Assembly: GCA_963932465.1 (NCBI GenBank)
Contig: OZ010791.1
Span: forward strand, 320,722,283-320,786,282
Source: Maratus speciosus
Taxonomy: Eukaryota; Arthropoda; Arachnida; Araneae; Salticidae
DNA length: 64,000 bases
Reading direction: 5' to 3'
The notes under the pieces are model-generated. The model did not search any database, was not told the origin of the DNA, and saw only the letters and a list, made by a program, of their open reading frames with translations. Both the position numbers and the translations under genes were made by a program. Position 1 is the first letter of the stretch; every line of letters begins with the position of its first letter. This document shows positions 24,440-36,420 of the stretch, piece by piece.

Positions 24440-25080
24440 TATACAAATTCAGGCATCAACACTCCTGAAAACACAAAAAAATCCATCACATTGTTTTGGA
24501 TAACCAAAAAGTGAAAGCGAGTGAGATAGCTGACACCATAAAGATATCGACAGAAAGTATGATGAATATTTTGTATCTATATTTGAATATAGAAAAGCCA
24601 TGTGCGAGATGGGTGCCTCGTTTCATAACAAAATACCAAAAGTAGCAGTGTATCGATTAATCAGAGCACAATATGACGATATTTCAGCAAAGTGATACTC
24701 TGTGCCGATTTGTAACAATGATTGAAACGTGGATCCATCACTATTCACTTTGTCCAATAAGCAGTCACCTGATTAGTTGGAAGCGGGCGAAAATCACCCA
24801 AAGCGACCATAGGTGCAAAATTAGCTAGAAAAGTCTTGGACGGTATTTTTGGAGTGCACGTGTCATAATAAAGTATTATGTAGCCTTATTGGCCGTTCGA
24901 ACAAAGCCATGAAGAAAAAAAATGCCACATACGGCAAAGACAAAAGTGCATTGTCATTAAGAGCACAAAAGCACCAACGCACCGGATCACACATCCATGG
25001 AAAAAATGACAAAATTGAATGAATTGAAGTACGAAGTTCCCTCATTCTACAAAGCTGTCCTTCCAGTGACTAAGTGTAGA
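24440..25080 (+). pseudogene. mariner-type transposase relic
   Basis: Translating the plus strand in shifting frames gives the family landmarks in order. These are a KVKASEIADTIKIS-like helix-turn-helix segment (near 24,510), ARWVPRF (near 24,608), FVTMIETWIHHY (near 24,710, against the usual DETWIHHY), KKMPHTAKTKVH and APDHTS...KLNELKYEV (near 24,975-25,045). The first catalytic Asp is replaced (IET) and the DNAPAH motif is degraded. Several frameshifts and stops are present, so the copy is dead. The C-terminus and terminal repeats were not found. Confidence 0.75.
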
Positions 25081-26669
25081 ACTGGCTCCAGTAGAAGAGA
25101 TTTGCGTGAAATAAGGATGTTGAATGTGAATCTGATACATATTTTGAAGCCCTTCATATGAGAGTTATTTAAATGTTCCAGTACTGTTGGGCTAAGAAAA
25201 ATGACCATTTGTAAAATGAGTGACATTTTCGGGGAATAAGAGAGGTTTTATAAAATACCAGACTATTTTTGAAAATGATGATGTTACCATAGTTTAAATA
25301 TATCCAAGTATTGGTGAAGTATTACCTTAATTACTTGCTTGTGCAAAGATATTGTGACTGACTTTAACGCTAGAATGGTAAGAATTTGCCCAGAAGTCTA
25401 AGAAAGTTCATCGTGCGAAAAAAGCAGAAAAAACGAAATCTGCTTAACTTAACAGCCTACTCTTGAAGCTATCTTGAACTATAATAATGTATACAAAAGC
25501 TATAAAGTTAGTGAACGCAAATGTTTGTAAAAAAAAAAATAATAATCTTACAAATTTAGTATTAAGCAATTCAGGATATTCATCTGCTTGGAAATCATTA
25601 CAGTTGTGTGTAATAGCTTACCTGTTTCTTATTATGGAAATTTCTTCCTTTCATCTCTGTGAGTTTTACCTTTCAAAAGTAAAATTTCGTAGTTCTCCAA
25701 AGTAAGATTAAACACTTTCAAACGAGTAATTTCAAAATTTCTTTGTGTTTAATCTTAGTATAAAACCTCATTTTCACCTCATTTTCAAGTTTTCCCAATC
25801 TCACACTTGGACAGCTACACAGCCTACCCTCTTTACGTTCGTCGCTGACTGTCGTAGGTAAGAAGATTAAACATTTAATTTCAGGCCGAGTTAGAAAGCC
25901 TAATTCCCTGGTTAATCTAACATCTTCTCGGCAGATTAAATCCTCAATTTTACAAGTTGTCTAATGATATTTAAAAATAAGTGTTTATACGGAGAAAACT
26001 AAACATAAAAAGTTATTAGTTTCGTTTGCAATGGATAGGGCAACTCATCATTTTTTTAGGTTAATGAAGTTTAATATAACATCTTTTGTGGCTCTGTAGA
26101 TATCTCTTACTGAACTTCGGGTGAGAAGAAGAGTTTTTCCCCTTACTAACTTCCAATCTATGTGATCATAGTGCGTTAAACATTTTCACTTACCTGATCT
26201 TCGTGAAAACGACTTTGCATCAGTATCATCCTCACAATTTTGTTGATTTAAAACATCGTATAATTGCAGCAACTGATATAATCACGTCGCAAATTACTGA
26301 ATTGCTTTTGCAAAATTTAAAATCTGAGCATTTGAACAAAATATATGCAGGATATAAACATAAACTTTCAGCAAGCGCGCGTATGTGAGAGATACACTAG
26401 AGATGAATTTCGTATTATATATTTAGTCCTAAGGGTGCTTCTAACACGAAACGGAGCTATTTCTCTCTCTCCCTTTGACCTACTATTAGTTACATTTTAC
26501 AATACACATTTTACAATAGCATATCTAGAAAATACGCGCGATCTTTCATGTTGGTATGGTGGGTGCGCCTGCTGGAAGGTTAAATATATAGATATACAGA
26601 CGCCGGAAAAACAACATTATTTTAATAATGAACTGCAACTTCAACTACTTAAGTGAAAGTGTAGTTAAC
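25081..26669. other. AT-rich stretch without recognisable gene
   Basis: The first part may be the eroded 3' end of the mariner copy. The short frames at 25,487, 26,203 and 26,345 show no motif. Nothing else is supported. Confidence 0.5.
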
Positions 26670-26961
26670 TACAGCTCATATTCAAAATATTAGAATAATT
26701 GAGAAAAAAATAAGAAAAAATTATTTTTCATTTATATATTTTTTATACTAAGTAAGTGCAATTAAATTTCTTAAAAATTAAATCTGGAATGTTTTGATAA
26801 GATTTTAACATTTACAAAATATAAAATAAGGTACAATAAATTAAGTATGCAGCTTTCTAAAACACATCAAAATATTATAATAAAATTTAGATTGGTTCAA
26901 AATATTAGAATATTTTATTTTACGCAACAACATTACCTTATGATTATGAAGTAAATAGCAA

Positions 26962-28155
26962 TTAATATTTTGCAGCATCCCCTTTAGCTTTCATAACAGC
27001 GTACAATCGATCTTCTATACTATATACAATATGTTCACAAACATTTCTATCAATATTAGCCCAAAAAGATTTTATGCGTGCAACTAACTCAGTTTTACGT
27101 GAAGGAAGTTTTTTCTTCATTATACACCATAAGTTTTCGATGCGATTAAGGTATGGAGAGTTTGGTGGCCAAGGCAGTACCTTAATGTTGCGTTTGCGGA
27201 ACCAATTCTTATTTGACACCGAGGTATGCGGTGACGCTAAATCTTGTTGAAAGATGAAATCATCTTCAAATAAATCTTCTGATGATGGAATCATCTAATA
27301 TTCCAAACGTTCTTCATATATCTGAGAGTTAACCTTTTCGTAGACGATGCATAACTTTCCAGGTCCTTCTGCACTCATGCAACCCCAAACCATGACACTA
27401 GCAGGAAATTTTATGGAACGTTTAAGCATTCATTATCAAATGCTTCTTGCTTCATTCTCCAAACTCAAATGCCTTGATTACCATATGAAACGCAAAGCAT
27501 ACTTTCATCACCAAATAATATATTTTCCCAATCTTCTTCGCTCCATAAACGTCTTGATTTACACCAATTCAATCTTATACTCTTTTGTTTCGCAGTCATT
27601 AGAGGTTTGTTTTCAGTACACGAGATTCAAACTTAAATTTACACTGTAAAAAAGGGGCTAAAAAACGGAGATTATACTGGTAATCTAGATGCCAGTAATA
27701 TTTCCGTTTTTTACGGAAATTTTTCTGTAATTTATGGGGGACATTTTCCGCAAAAATACGGGAATAGTACTGGCGTCTAGATTGCCAGTAGAATTTCCGT
27801 TTTTTAGTTTGTTCTTTTTTTTACAGTGTATAGGGACGTCTTAATGTGGTCGATGTAGAAACTTTAACTCCTTCTTCTTCTCATTTACGATGCAAGAATC
27901 GCACACTTTTTAACTGTTTTTCTTAACTATACGTTTCAGTTTCCTGTCATCTCTAGCAGATGTTTTTGGTTTTCAGCTGCCATTTTGGCAATTATTTTGA
28001 AAATTTCCATTTTTTTAATATTGTGTTAGTATTTTACTAACCCTTGATTGCGAACAATGTAAATAATTCGCTATATAACATTGATTTCTGCCATGCTGAT
28101 ACAAATCAACAATACGAAGTTTAATATATTCAGGAATATCACTCACACGACCCAT
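26962..28155 (-). pseudogene. Tc1-type transposase, broken
   Basis: The minus-strand start ATG at 28,155 begins MGRVSDIPEYIKLRIVDLY, a typical N-terminal helix-turn-helix. Later landmarks are GDESMLC (first catalytic Asp, near 27,500), MVWGCMSAEGPGKL (near 27,380), FQQDLASPHTS (second Asp, near 27,240) and PNSPYLNRIENLW (third acidic residue Glu, near 27,140). The last 110 codons (27,294-26,962) are open. Upstream there are several stops and frameshifts, including a stop directly before the last open segment, plus a MITE insertion. DD34E-type spacing is plausible. Confidence 0.85.
27642..27828. mobile_element. TA-flanked MITE nested in the Tc1 element
   Basis: The ends CACTGTAAAAAA and TTTTTTACAGTG are inverted, with TA on both sides (27,640-27,641 and 27,829-27,830). 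The body contains mirrored blocks (cggagattatactggtaatc and a related inverse near 27,770). It interrupts the transposase frame and so is younger than the host element. Its terminal bases resemble those of the 34,969-35,543 MITE. Confidence 0.85.
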
Positions 28156-28528
28156 TTTAAGACGAAAAAGCAAACAAACTGCAAAAAAAATACTGATTTT
28201 AAATAAAATCGTCTGAATTTAATCAATGGTGTCACCAGGTATGAATTGGTGATAATTAAAGGAGAATTAATGTGAATTATTCTAATATTTTGAACCACTT
28301 GAATAAATATTCTAATATTTTGACTTTTCAAAATAATTTTTTTTCAGTTAATCTTTTCAAAAATGATATTAATTTTAAGATAATAAATAAGTTTAATCAA
28401 CAATAAGTTCTTAATAAAAATATCGTTTGCATATTTGCATTAAAAGATACTAAATTACCAAACGATATTTTCAATTTGTAAAAAAAAAAAAAAAAGTAAT
28501 TATTCTAATATTTTGAATATGAGCTGTA

Positions 28529-31500
28529 CAACTACAAGTACTTATTTTAAAAAAAATAGAGATTACAAACTACTTGTAAAAAATAGTAGCTATTTCGCTA
28601 ATTTTGGATTAAGTAATATAATGATCCCTCATTATAATCATTTGCCGTCATACAATCATATAATTGCAATAAAGTCGAGGGCATTAAAATTTAAGAAAGA
28701 TAACATACAAAAAATATTTTGTGCTATTCTCTAAAAGGCTAATTGAAGCACATATTAAGCATTCGTTGTTTGCCGTCCAGCACAACTCAGTATTAATTTT
28801 CTGTGTCATAATATCAAAATATAGTAAATCTGTAAATAAAGCAAATCTAAAGAAGAAACGTAACATTAAAACAAGAAGAGTTAATGTTGAATCAGTGTAG
28901 AAGTATTCCCAGTTTAAAAAAAATCAATTTATTTAATTTAATTTTGTCAGTTGCATCAAGTTTCAATTTAAAAATCCGTGATTACAACTAAACCATTATT
29001 TTTAAATGCTACAGTTGCTGAAATTGCAGCGCGGAACACATTTTACACGAAAGAAGCAAGTTACGATCATGTGACCAGAAGAAAGGCACCTCTTCCCCTG
29101 AAGTTATGTTGAAAGAAAGTAGCTCCAGTGTTCGCTACAAACTACTGCTTTATAGTATCCGGTTACTCAATACAATTCGTCTTTCTAAATAGCGCACTAG
29201 GTTACAAACTACTGTAAAAAGTGCCGACTACTATTTTCTCTACTTGTGGCGTTCTACTTCCGACCACTGTAACGCACACACACACATGTAGATATATAAC
29301 ATGAATTGTATGACCTACTTCGTTGAAAGTCACATATAAGATAGAAAAGTTTGAACGCATATTTACTAAAGTACATTTTTCTGAAAATAATTAAAGATTT
29401 TTAAAAAATAACTAGAATCATTTTAAGATGAAGACAATACAAACCACACATACAAAATATAAAATGAAAATTTTATTTAATTCTTAGCATATTTCCACAA
29501 TTTGCATTTCTACAATTTTAAAGTCGTACGAAAAAGTGATATTTTCGGAATAACATAAATTTCTGTTCTGAGAGATAAAATATGTCGTATGTTTTCCAAC
29601 TGTTTGTTGTAAATAAAATTGTATTTATTGGTTGTAAAAGCCTAAAATATTGAATAGTTTATATTTTTATGAAAGAATTCCCGATTTTATTGTTATATAT
29701 ATGTGGTGTATGCGTATAGACAGGAATGTTTCAAACGGTTTATTTTTGCACATAATTTTAATCAAAGCATTCTTGCAATTTATTTTAAAAAAGGAATTTT
29801 AAAAGGAATAATTTCCTTTGCAGAATTAAATTTATATTTTGCGAATAGCAATAAATAATTTCATTGTTCTTTTTAAAAGTTTAATGATTTTTAAATTCCA
29901 GATAATTTAACTAATATATTTAAGAACTGCATTACATTGTGAAATAACTGGCTTCTTTTACTATCTCTGAAAAATAATTATGTGTTTGCGTATGAATCTG
30001 TCTACCAGGATAGGAATTTCTGAAAATGTCTCGTAGTGCTACATATAAAATATAAATAAATAAGCAAATAAAATTGAAACTTTAGACTAAAGCGATTTCA
30101 ATTTTCTATAAGTTGGAAAAATTAGCTATTTTTATATTCCCCAATAAATACGATAAAAGAAATACATTACATCTTGAAATATTTTATAGATTATCCTTTT
30201 CCTAATCAGGGTAAGGTATGCTTTAATCCTTTAATTGTCTCAGGTATGTGAATTTTTCACAATTTGTCTCCATTGCTAGCTGAAAATCTTTCAGTGAGAG
30301 GAAAAGCATTTGCTATTTTATTACGGGTTATTTGGGCTTGTGAGTTACTATTTTTTCCAAGGTTGTACATTAAAGTGGAGTCAAAAAAATTAAAATCATG
30401 AATTTAAAAAGTCTGTATGTACAAAGCTGCCAAATCTCCTTCATTTCTAATACCAGTATTTTAAAACAGAAAATTTTCTTTTAATGAATGGGAATATTTA
30501 GATTTAAAAGAACAACATTTTCTCTAAGATAAAACTGGCGTACAAAAAGCCGGAGAATTGGCAACTCTGTATGTAGAAAAGTTGCGTATTTACAATACGA
30601 AATCTAAGCTAAATAATAAAAAAAAATTTTGACTGTCAATATAACTTTAGTATTTAGCAATTTTACCTGATTTGCCACAAAGCTAACAAAAAATATTCTT
30701 TATATATTATAGCTCTTATTTGAAACCAATAGTGGTTGAAATTAAACTAGCATTGAAATCAAAAGTTTGACACTTAACGCAGTGGACATACTCTATTTAT
30801 ATACTCTATGTCTTTTACAAAGTTTGGAAACCGTCTGATGCTTTGCCCCTTCTTTTTACCAATACGATTGCGTCCTGTGTTCGAGCTGGTTGTCTGTATT
30901 ATTTAATTTGCATTACGTTCCTCACATACTTTATTTTGAGTCCTTTTTTGTCAATTAATATTTCATTTAGTTATCATTTTGTGTTACTTAGAGGATAAAG
31001 AATCTCTTTCTCTGAAGGAAGTCGGACCTAACTTGAAATAGTTATCTTTCTTTGAAATTTCGTGATTTATTTTGTAATTATCACCCATATTAGCATTTCA
31101 GTTAATACTATTACCCATATAAAAAACCAAAATCAGCTATTGTGTAGTTCTAAACTCATTTTAAGCTTCACTGCTTGAGTTTCGACCGTGCATTGTATGG
31201 CGTTTTGAGCTTGCCTGTGTCTATCATATCTCTTTTTAAGATTTTCGTCTTTGAGTTCCTATTGCCTCTACATATTTTATGTAATCATATAAGAATTTTA
31301 TGTTAAAATAAAAATCCCACTGTCTGTCTCTTGCGCTATAAAAAAAAATGTTAATTTAATGAAGAATTATTCATTTCACAGAAAAATACATTTCTGTGTA
31401 ATCTTCATTCTAAACACCGCCATTAAACTTTAAATTCAATAAGTTCTCGCAAAAAAGAAACGCATTTAGGTTTCTTCTCCTTTACTTTGAGGCAAAAAAA

Positions 31501-33100
31501 TTAAGTATTTTTGATACTCTTCCTTTAATATCAATATGCAAGGTTAGAAAATGTCTTATAATCTATGTGTGATGCATGTTTTTTGTTTTCGTTACCGAGA
31601 TTAATTAGCAAACAAAAGTTGTTTATAAACAGCAAAATTCTTTATAAATATATGATACTAAATTTAAAACTATTTGAAACCAGCAAAAATGTAGAGTAAA
31701 ATTTTAAAATATCAACATTTCATTCAATTATAACGTTTAATTATATTCTTGACATTCACTATCTCAAGTAATAAGGCTGCGCATTGACAGCTGCGAATCC
31801 GAGTAGAAATATGAAGCGTTCAGAGGAAAAATGTACGTAAGCCACATGTTCATAAAAATCTGCTATTTTATGAGAACATGTCCCCGGAAAGTCTCTAGCC
31901 ACTGAACTAATATTACTAAAAAACAGCGTGATATTGCACAATTATGCCCCTAAGTTCTTCTTGCCAAAATGAAATTTTTAGTTTATTTTGAGTCAATAAC
32001 GGCACAAGCCACACAATGGGGAATAAGCAAAAGATGTCGTCTAAAAGAAAAAATGTTTTAAAGTTATTCAAATAGTAGTGAAAGTGAAAATGACTTTGAT
32101 TCAGACATTAATATAAAGGATAGAGATTATTCTACAGCTGTTTGTAGCTTTAATTCTTCATCAGAATAGGGTGAATTGATATGTAATTAACATTATGGAT
32201 TATAATCTTGTTGTTGAATTTTTAGTGTGGCATGAGATATTTATTACTCAGTACAATATTTTTCATACTTCAGAATGCTTTTATAAGTTTCAGATATTTC
32301 AATAATGAAGTAACATTTCACCATACGTTCATCATAAATATGTCTTTATTCGCTTTCTGATTCTGAAAAATTATTTAAATTTCTTAATTATATTCTGCTT
32401 GTGTCAATTTTGACTGCAAAATGGTCGTTGTTCCCATTGTGGCATGTGTCCTATTTTATTACAAAATTGTACATTTTTAAGAAAGTTAATGTTAAAAAAC
32501 GAGGTAAAAAACTGTGTCGTTAGTCCAATAGAGTTCTAAACACCTACAGTAATAAATACACGGAACACGTGCAGCATAATAAAAAAAGTTTCCAATTTAA
32601 GAAAATAACTTCAATGTATAATCCATATCAGCAAGAGCTTTAGCTATTTTCGAGGCATTTGGGAAGTACAATAATATAGAAACTGCAGACTAGGATAACG
32701 TGAATGGGTAAATAGAGATGGCAGCTTAAAGTTTGAAGTCGATTTATAGAATGGAACCAGTTTTTTCTAGATGTTTTATATTGAAACGACAAGTTTTTGT
32801 TGATTTGTGAATTTAAACTTGTTGATGTAAAACAATTGATTATAATTTATATTAATACATAACTTGTAGTAAACTGTGTTCTTTTTGCATCCAAAAAATG
32901 AATGCGTTACTTTGAATAATGAAAGTTATAAGCCACCTTTTTAATAAACATTCGTTAATAAATTTATTACAAAAAATATTATTTTACAAATTTCTTATGA
33001 CGATACGATGTGGTGCTACACTATTATTCTATGAAATAATCCATTAAACAACCAATGCTTGATTTCAGGATTTCAACAAAATCTTTAAAAATGATTTTCT
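28529..33100. other. Long AT-rich stretch without recognisable gene
   Basis: About 4.6 kb has no supported gene, paired repeat or RNA. It contains a short CA run near 29,277. At 32,034-32,166 there is a short Met-Ser-Ser-Lys-Arg-Lys start and, one frame over, an acidic Ser/Glu/Asp-rich peptide ending in a stop. This could be a tiny transposase N-terminal relic but is too short to assign. All other frames look like chance. Confidence 0.5.
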
Positions 33101-33114
33101 CGAAATGTGCGAAA

Positions 33115-33420
33115 TGTCCCGTAAGGCATGGTGACGTCACGGCGACGTCGTTGTGAAGTCACACTGTGATTTTGTGACCGTCGATGTGACGTCACAGTGA
33201 CTAGAATGCGAGGTCGTTATGGCCGTTTTAGAGGACGTTTGTGACGTCACATTGTGACCACTCTGTGAAGTCACGGTGTGACAAATTTGTGAAAATTGTG
33301 TCATTTGTGACTATTTTGGCATTAATTTTGTGACGAACCTGTGACGAAAGCGACAATGCTTTGAAGTCACATTGTGACCACTTTGTGAAATATGTGTCAT
33401 TTGTGACGAACTTGTCATAA
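33115..33420. repeat. TGACGTCA-rich repeat module, copy 1
   Basis: The palindromic octamer TGACGTCA and close variants (tgaagtcac, tgtgaccac, tgtgacgaa) recur every 10-30 bp over 300 bp. The module is far more GC-rich than its surroundings. Its left edge, ggcatggtgacgtcacggcg, resembles the inverted right edge of the 38.6 kb module. It runs into the tRNA-like palindrome. Although the octamer matches a CREB/ATF site, the density fits a repeat better than a promoter. Confidence 0.7.
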
Positions 33421-33488
33421 ACACTGTGATTTCAAATGAAAATCAAATTTCAAATTAATTGCTTAAAAGACGCAAATAGTGAAAAAGA

Positions 33489-33559
33489 TTCCATGCTGGG
33501 ACTCGAACCCGGGCCATCAGTACAGCACACTGACATTCTACCGACTAAATCACATGGAA
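33489..33559 (-). tRNA. tRNA-like sequence, anticodon position GCT, in left palindrome arm
   Basis: The 71-nt minus-strand segment has a perfect 7-bp acceptor (TTCCATG/CATGGAA), a weak D arm around AGTCGGTA, a perfect 5-bp anticodon stem (TCAGT/ACTGA) and a 7-nt loop with U33 and GCT at 34-36. The T arm contains GGTTCGAGTCC. GCT would specify Ser, yet there is no long variable arm, so it is not a normal tRNA-Ser. It is probably an element-borne tRNA-like domain. Confidence 0.5.
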
Positions 33560-33994
33560 CGATACCCAGGCTGGAAAATTTCTCACTATTACATGTTGGC
33601 AAGGCTACAAACGCAGCAAAAGATGGAATATTTAGCGTGAACCACCCACATGATGCAAACACGAAACTTAATTAAATACAGCATTGATTGAAATTATATT
33701 AATACTTGGAAATTTTTCCAGAGAGAACCATTCGCCTTGCATACAATATTTCAAATGAAAGTCAAATTTCAAATTAATTGCTTAAAAGGCAATTTTAATT
33801 TGAAATGTTGTATGCAGGGCGAATGTTTCTCCCTGGAAAAATTTCCAATTATTAATATAGTTTCAATCGATGCTGGATTTAATTAAGTTTCGTGTTTACA
33901 CCATGTCGGTGGCTCACGATAAATATTCCATCTTATGCTGCGTTTGTAGCCTTGCGAACATGTAATAGTGAGAAATTTTACGGGCTGGGCGTCG

Positions 33995-34065
33995 TTCCAT
34001 GTGGTTTAGTCGGTAGAATGTCAGTGTGCTACACTGATGGCCCGGGTTCGAGTCCCAGCATGGAA
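33995..34065 (+). tRNA. tRNA-like sequence, anticodon position GCT, in right palindrome arm
   Basis: This is the mirror partner of 33,489-33,559 with a few substitutions: perfect acceptor TTCCATG/CATGGAA, anticodon stem TCAGT/ACTGA, loop with U33 and GCT, and B box GGTTCGAGTCC. The stems are kept while loop bases differ (GTGCTGT against GTGCTAC). That is compatible with selection for folding or with limited age. The variable arm is short. Confidence 0.5.
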
Positions 34066-34183
34066 TCTTTTTCACTATTTGCGTCTTTTAAGCAATTAAT
34101 TTGAAATTTGATTTTCATTTGAAATCACAGTGTTTATGACAAGTTCGTCACAAATGACACATATTTCAAAATTGGTCACAAAT

Positions 34184-34340
34184 TGGTCGCCCGTGTTCGA
34201 GTCCCGGCATGGAATCTTTTTCACAATGTTGGCCTTTGCGCCTTTTAAGCAATTAATTTGATATTTGATTTTCATTTGAAATATTGTATATAAGGCGAAT
34301 GATTCTCCCTGGAAAAATTTCTAAGTATTAATAAAGCGAT
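34184..34340 (+). repeat. Partial third copy of the tRNA-like repeat
   Basis: The segment begins within a T arm (cgtgttcgagtcccggcatg) and continues with the same 3' flank as the palindrome arm. It ends with gcgaatgattctccctggaa. It is in plus orientation, directly downstream of the palindrome. Confidence 0.65.
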
Positions 34341-34859
34341 GAATTTTAAAATAAAATTTTGCTGTAAATATAAAATCTTATCTTTTTACCGTACTTTTTA
34401 GCAAAATATCGCTACTTTGGAGTCCTATTCTTCTAAAACATTTTACATTTTCCACTTAAAAAACAATGCTTATCAACTGACTTATTTTTTTATTAAGTTC
34501 TATGCTTGATATTTAGAATGTGTAAGTATTTTAATTTGTTGTGATTTGTCATTGCTTTATTAAATACGAACATGGAAACTAACGGATATTAATACAACTA
34601 TTATTTATAGAGCGGCATGATAAGCGATATTTATTTAAATTTTTTATTCCCGTGTATATTGTACTTTGTGAATATGAGCTAAATAGATTTGTTATGTTTT
34701 ATAGGAAAAGACTGATCTGGGAAATAGAAAAAAAAAAACGAGTAAGAAAAATCATGCGTTAAGCATAGATTAAAATATACTTTCCAACACTTTCTGAATA
34801 CTTTAACAAGACATCGTAATTTAAGGAAATGACGTAAATAAGATAACTAAGTAAACATT
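34341..34859. other. AT-rich stretch without recognisable gene
   Basis: I see nothing beyond AT-rich sequence in this stretch. Confidence 0.5.
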
Positions 34860-36420
34860 TTAGAAAACGCATAAAACATTTGAAACACTAATTTCAGCAG
34901 TTACCGTCCATAGCCAAATATGTTTTCCAATTCTTTTGAACAGCCCTTATTTGATCTGTAGGTTGATACACTGAAAAAAATGAAGTACTCAAAAATGAGC
35001 AAACCGACGTACTCATATCGAATTGAATATTTTTGGATCAAAAATGAACCTATGCTTTCTCTATTTTGAAGCATCACATGTTATCAAACCCAAACAAACA
35101 AATAGTTTTGTACCCTGTAATGGTTCATTTCATTTATGGCGGCATAAATGATGTTTATTAATGTAAATATTAAATTATGCACAGCATTTTAAAAATAATT
35201 GCTTGGAAATAATGTTCTTGTCATAAAAATATTCGATTTGAGTATCTTGTTAAGAATTTTGCTATTTTTCTTAATAAATAATCAATTAAACATTTCTTGT
35301 TAAGAACTTTGGACGGGAAATAAATGTCAGTACATTTTTTCTTTACATTTTAGGGGTTTTTTTTTGGGGGGGGGGGGGGGGGGCAGTACATAACGATTCA
35401 TATTTGATCACAGCCATGGAATAAAAAATGAGTACATGTGTTTCTCAACTTTGAGTACATTTGGATCGGTACTATTTTGTGCATGTGACGCATTTAAAAT
35501 TGAGTACTTTTTACTCAATTTTGAGTACCCATTTTTTTAAGTGTATATATACTATATAATGGGAAAATTTAGTTTAGCAAGAAAACGCCTAACAGGTTGA
35601 AATTCATTTTCAGCAATTTATACTAATGTATGGAAACATACTTGAATACTTTGTACAACCCTGTAGTTTACCTAAAATCTTTATTACACGCCACTGTTTA
35701 GTTAAAATTTAATTCAAACTAAGACACTATTAAAACTGCTGAAATCACATTTCCAGAAATTATAATATATAGACGGCCATGTATCCAATTCTTTACGTGA
35801 CCCTGTATATCATTTTATCTATATTCTACAAATATTTCTTGGTAAATTAAATGCAGTTCAGCGATAAAAGCATAACTCATTTAAAAAAACATCTTTAAGC
35901 AATTTGCGCCCATACCCAGTAATCCTTACGAATACTTTTGTGTAGCCTTGTATAGGAATTATAGCATTTATATACACCATACACTATGCATAAATATAGT
36001 GAATCATAAAAGTGCATATCATAATTAAAAATATATTTCCAGCAATCATCGCTAATGAACAGTACTTCGGATACAATATGTTACCTAAAAGATTTTGTGT
36101 GTCCCTGTAAATGCTATATACGTATTATTCGTATTATACATGAAATAATTTATAGTATGTAAACCTCAGCGACATACATCAATTTCATTATATATGAAAT
36201 AGATTAACATAATTAAAGTATGCCGCAAACACGTCCCTCCACCCCTATATCATTATGTATTTGAATTCCTTTTTTAGTCCTGTAAATGAACAATAACTAT
36301 TCTTTGCATCGCATAGTCAACAGAATGCATATTTTAGTGCACTTTAAGGCCGTAATATAACGGAAAACTTTTGGCTGTCCCTGTAAATGAACAAAGCATG
36401 CTACAAACTTCATTACAAAT
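34860..36420. repeat. Degenerate tandem repeat, unit about 140 bp, split by a MITE
   Basis: A marker of the form ttttgtgt-g-ccctgtaaatg recurs near 34,942, 35,660, 35,797, 35,937, 36,094, 36,270 and 36,370. Other unit features are a ttt(c)cagcaattt block and a gtatggaaacat-like block. Subtracting the 575-bp MITE from the first interval (718 bp) leaves 143 bp, the same as the other spacings. The units are strongly diverged. Confidence 0.65.
34969..35543. mobile_element. TA-flanked MITE inside the 140-bp tandem repeat
   Basis: The ends CACTGAAAAAAATG and CATTTTTTTAAGTG are inverted with one mismatch, and gagtact-type blocks just inside are mirrored. TA lies on both sides (34,967-34,968 and 35,544-35,545). 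A G run of about 18 bases sits near 35,366-35,384. The insertion interrupts one unit of the tandem array, and the array spacing confirms the length of the insert. Confidence 0.75.

Larger units (their letters stand above)
26672..28526 (-). mobile_element. Tc1-type DNA transposon, complete ends, dead transposase
   Basis: The outer 29 bp at 26,672-26,700 (starting CAGCTCATATTCAAAATATT) are a perfect inverted match to 28,498-28,526, and both are flanked by TA (26,670-26,671 and 28,527-28,528). Extra copies of the core caaaatattagaata occur inside the ends near 26,898, 28,283 and 28,310, giving a multi-site (IR/DR-like) end. The transposase is encoded on the minus strand. Removing the nested 187-bp MITE and its TA leaves about 1.67 kb, normal for Tc1 elements. 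Confidence 0.9.
33371..34183. repeat. 0.8 kb palindrome with a tRNA-like sequence in each arm
   Basis: Left and right arms of about 400 bp are inverted copies. The gacgaacttgtcataaacac block at 33,407 mirrors 34,130-34,150. The lysine-rich lead aaatcaaatttcaaattaat is mirrored, and each arm carries a tRNA-like sequence (33,489-33,559 minus, 33,995-34,065 plus). Inner blocks (tgcatacaa...tttcaaat, tctccctggaaaaatttcca) are mirrored around a centre near 33,783. The two near-identical 70-codon frames in the arms are products of this symmetry and not genes. Confidence 0.85.

Noticed and set aside
33115..33420. A CREB-responsive promoter from the clustered TGACGTCA sites
   Set aside because: No gene is adjacent and the motif recurs in a second, inverted module, so a repeat is the simpler reading.
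33489..34065. Genuine tRNA-Ser(GCT) genes
   Set aside because: A Ser tRNA needs a long variable arm, which is absent, and both copies are parts of a repeat.
33450..34104. Two similar 70-codon frames on opposite strands
   Set aside because: They are mirror images created by the palindrome and run through the tRNA-like sequences.
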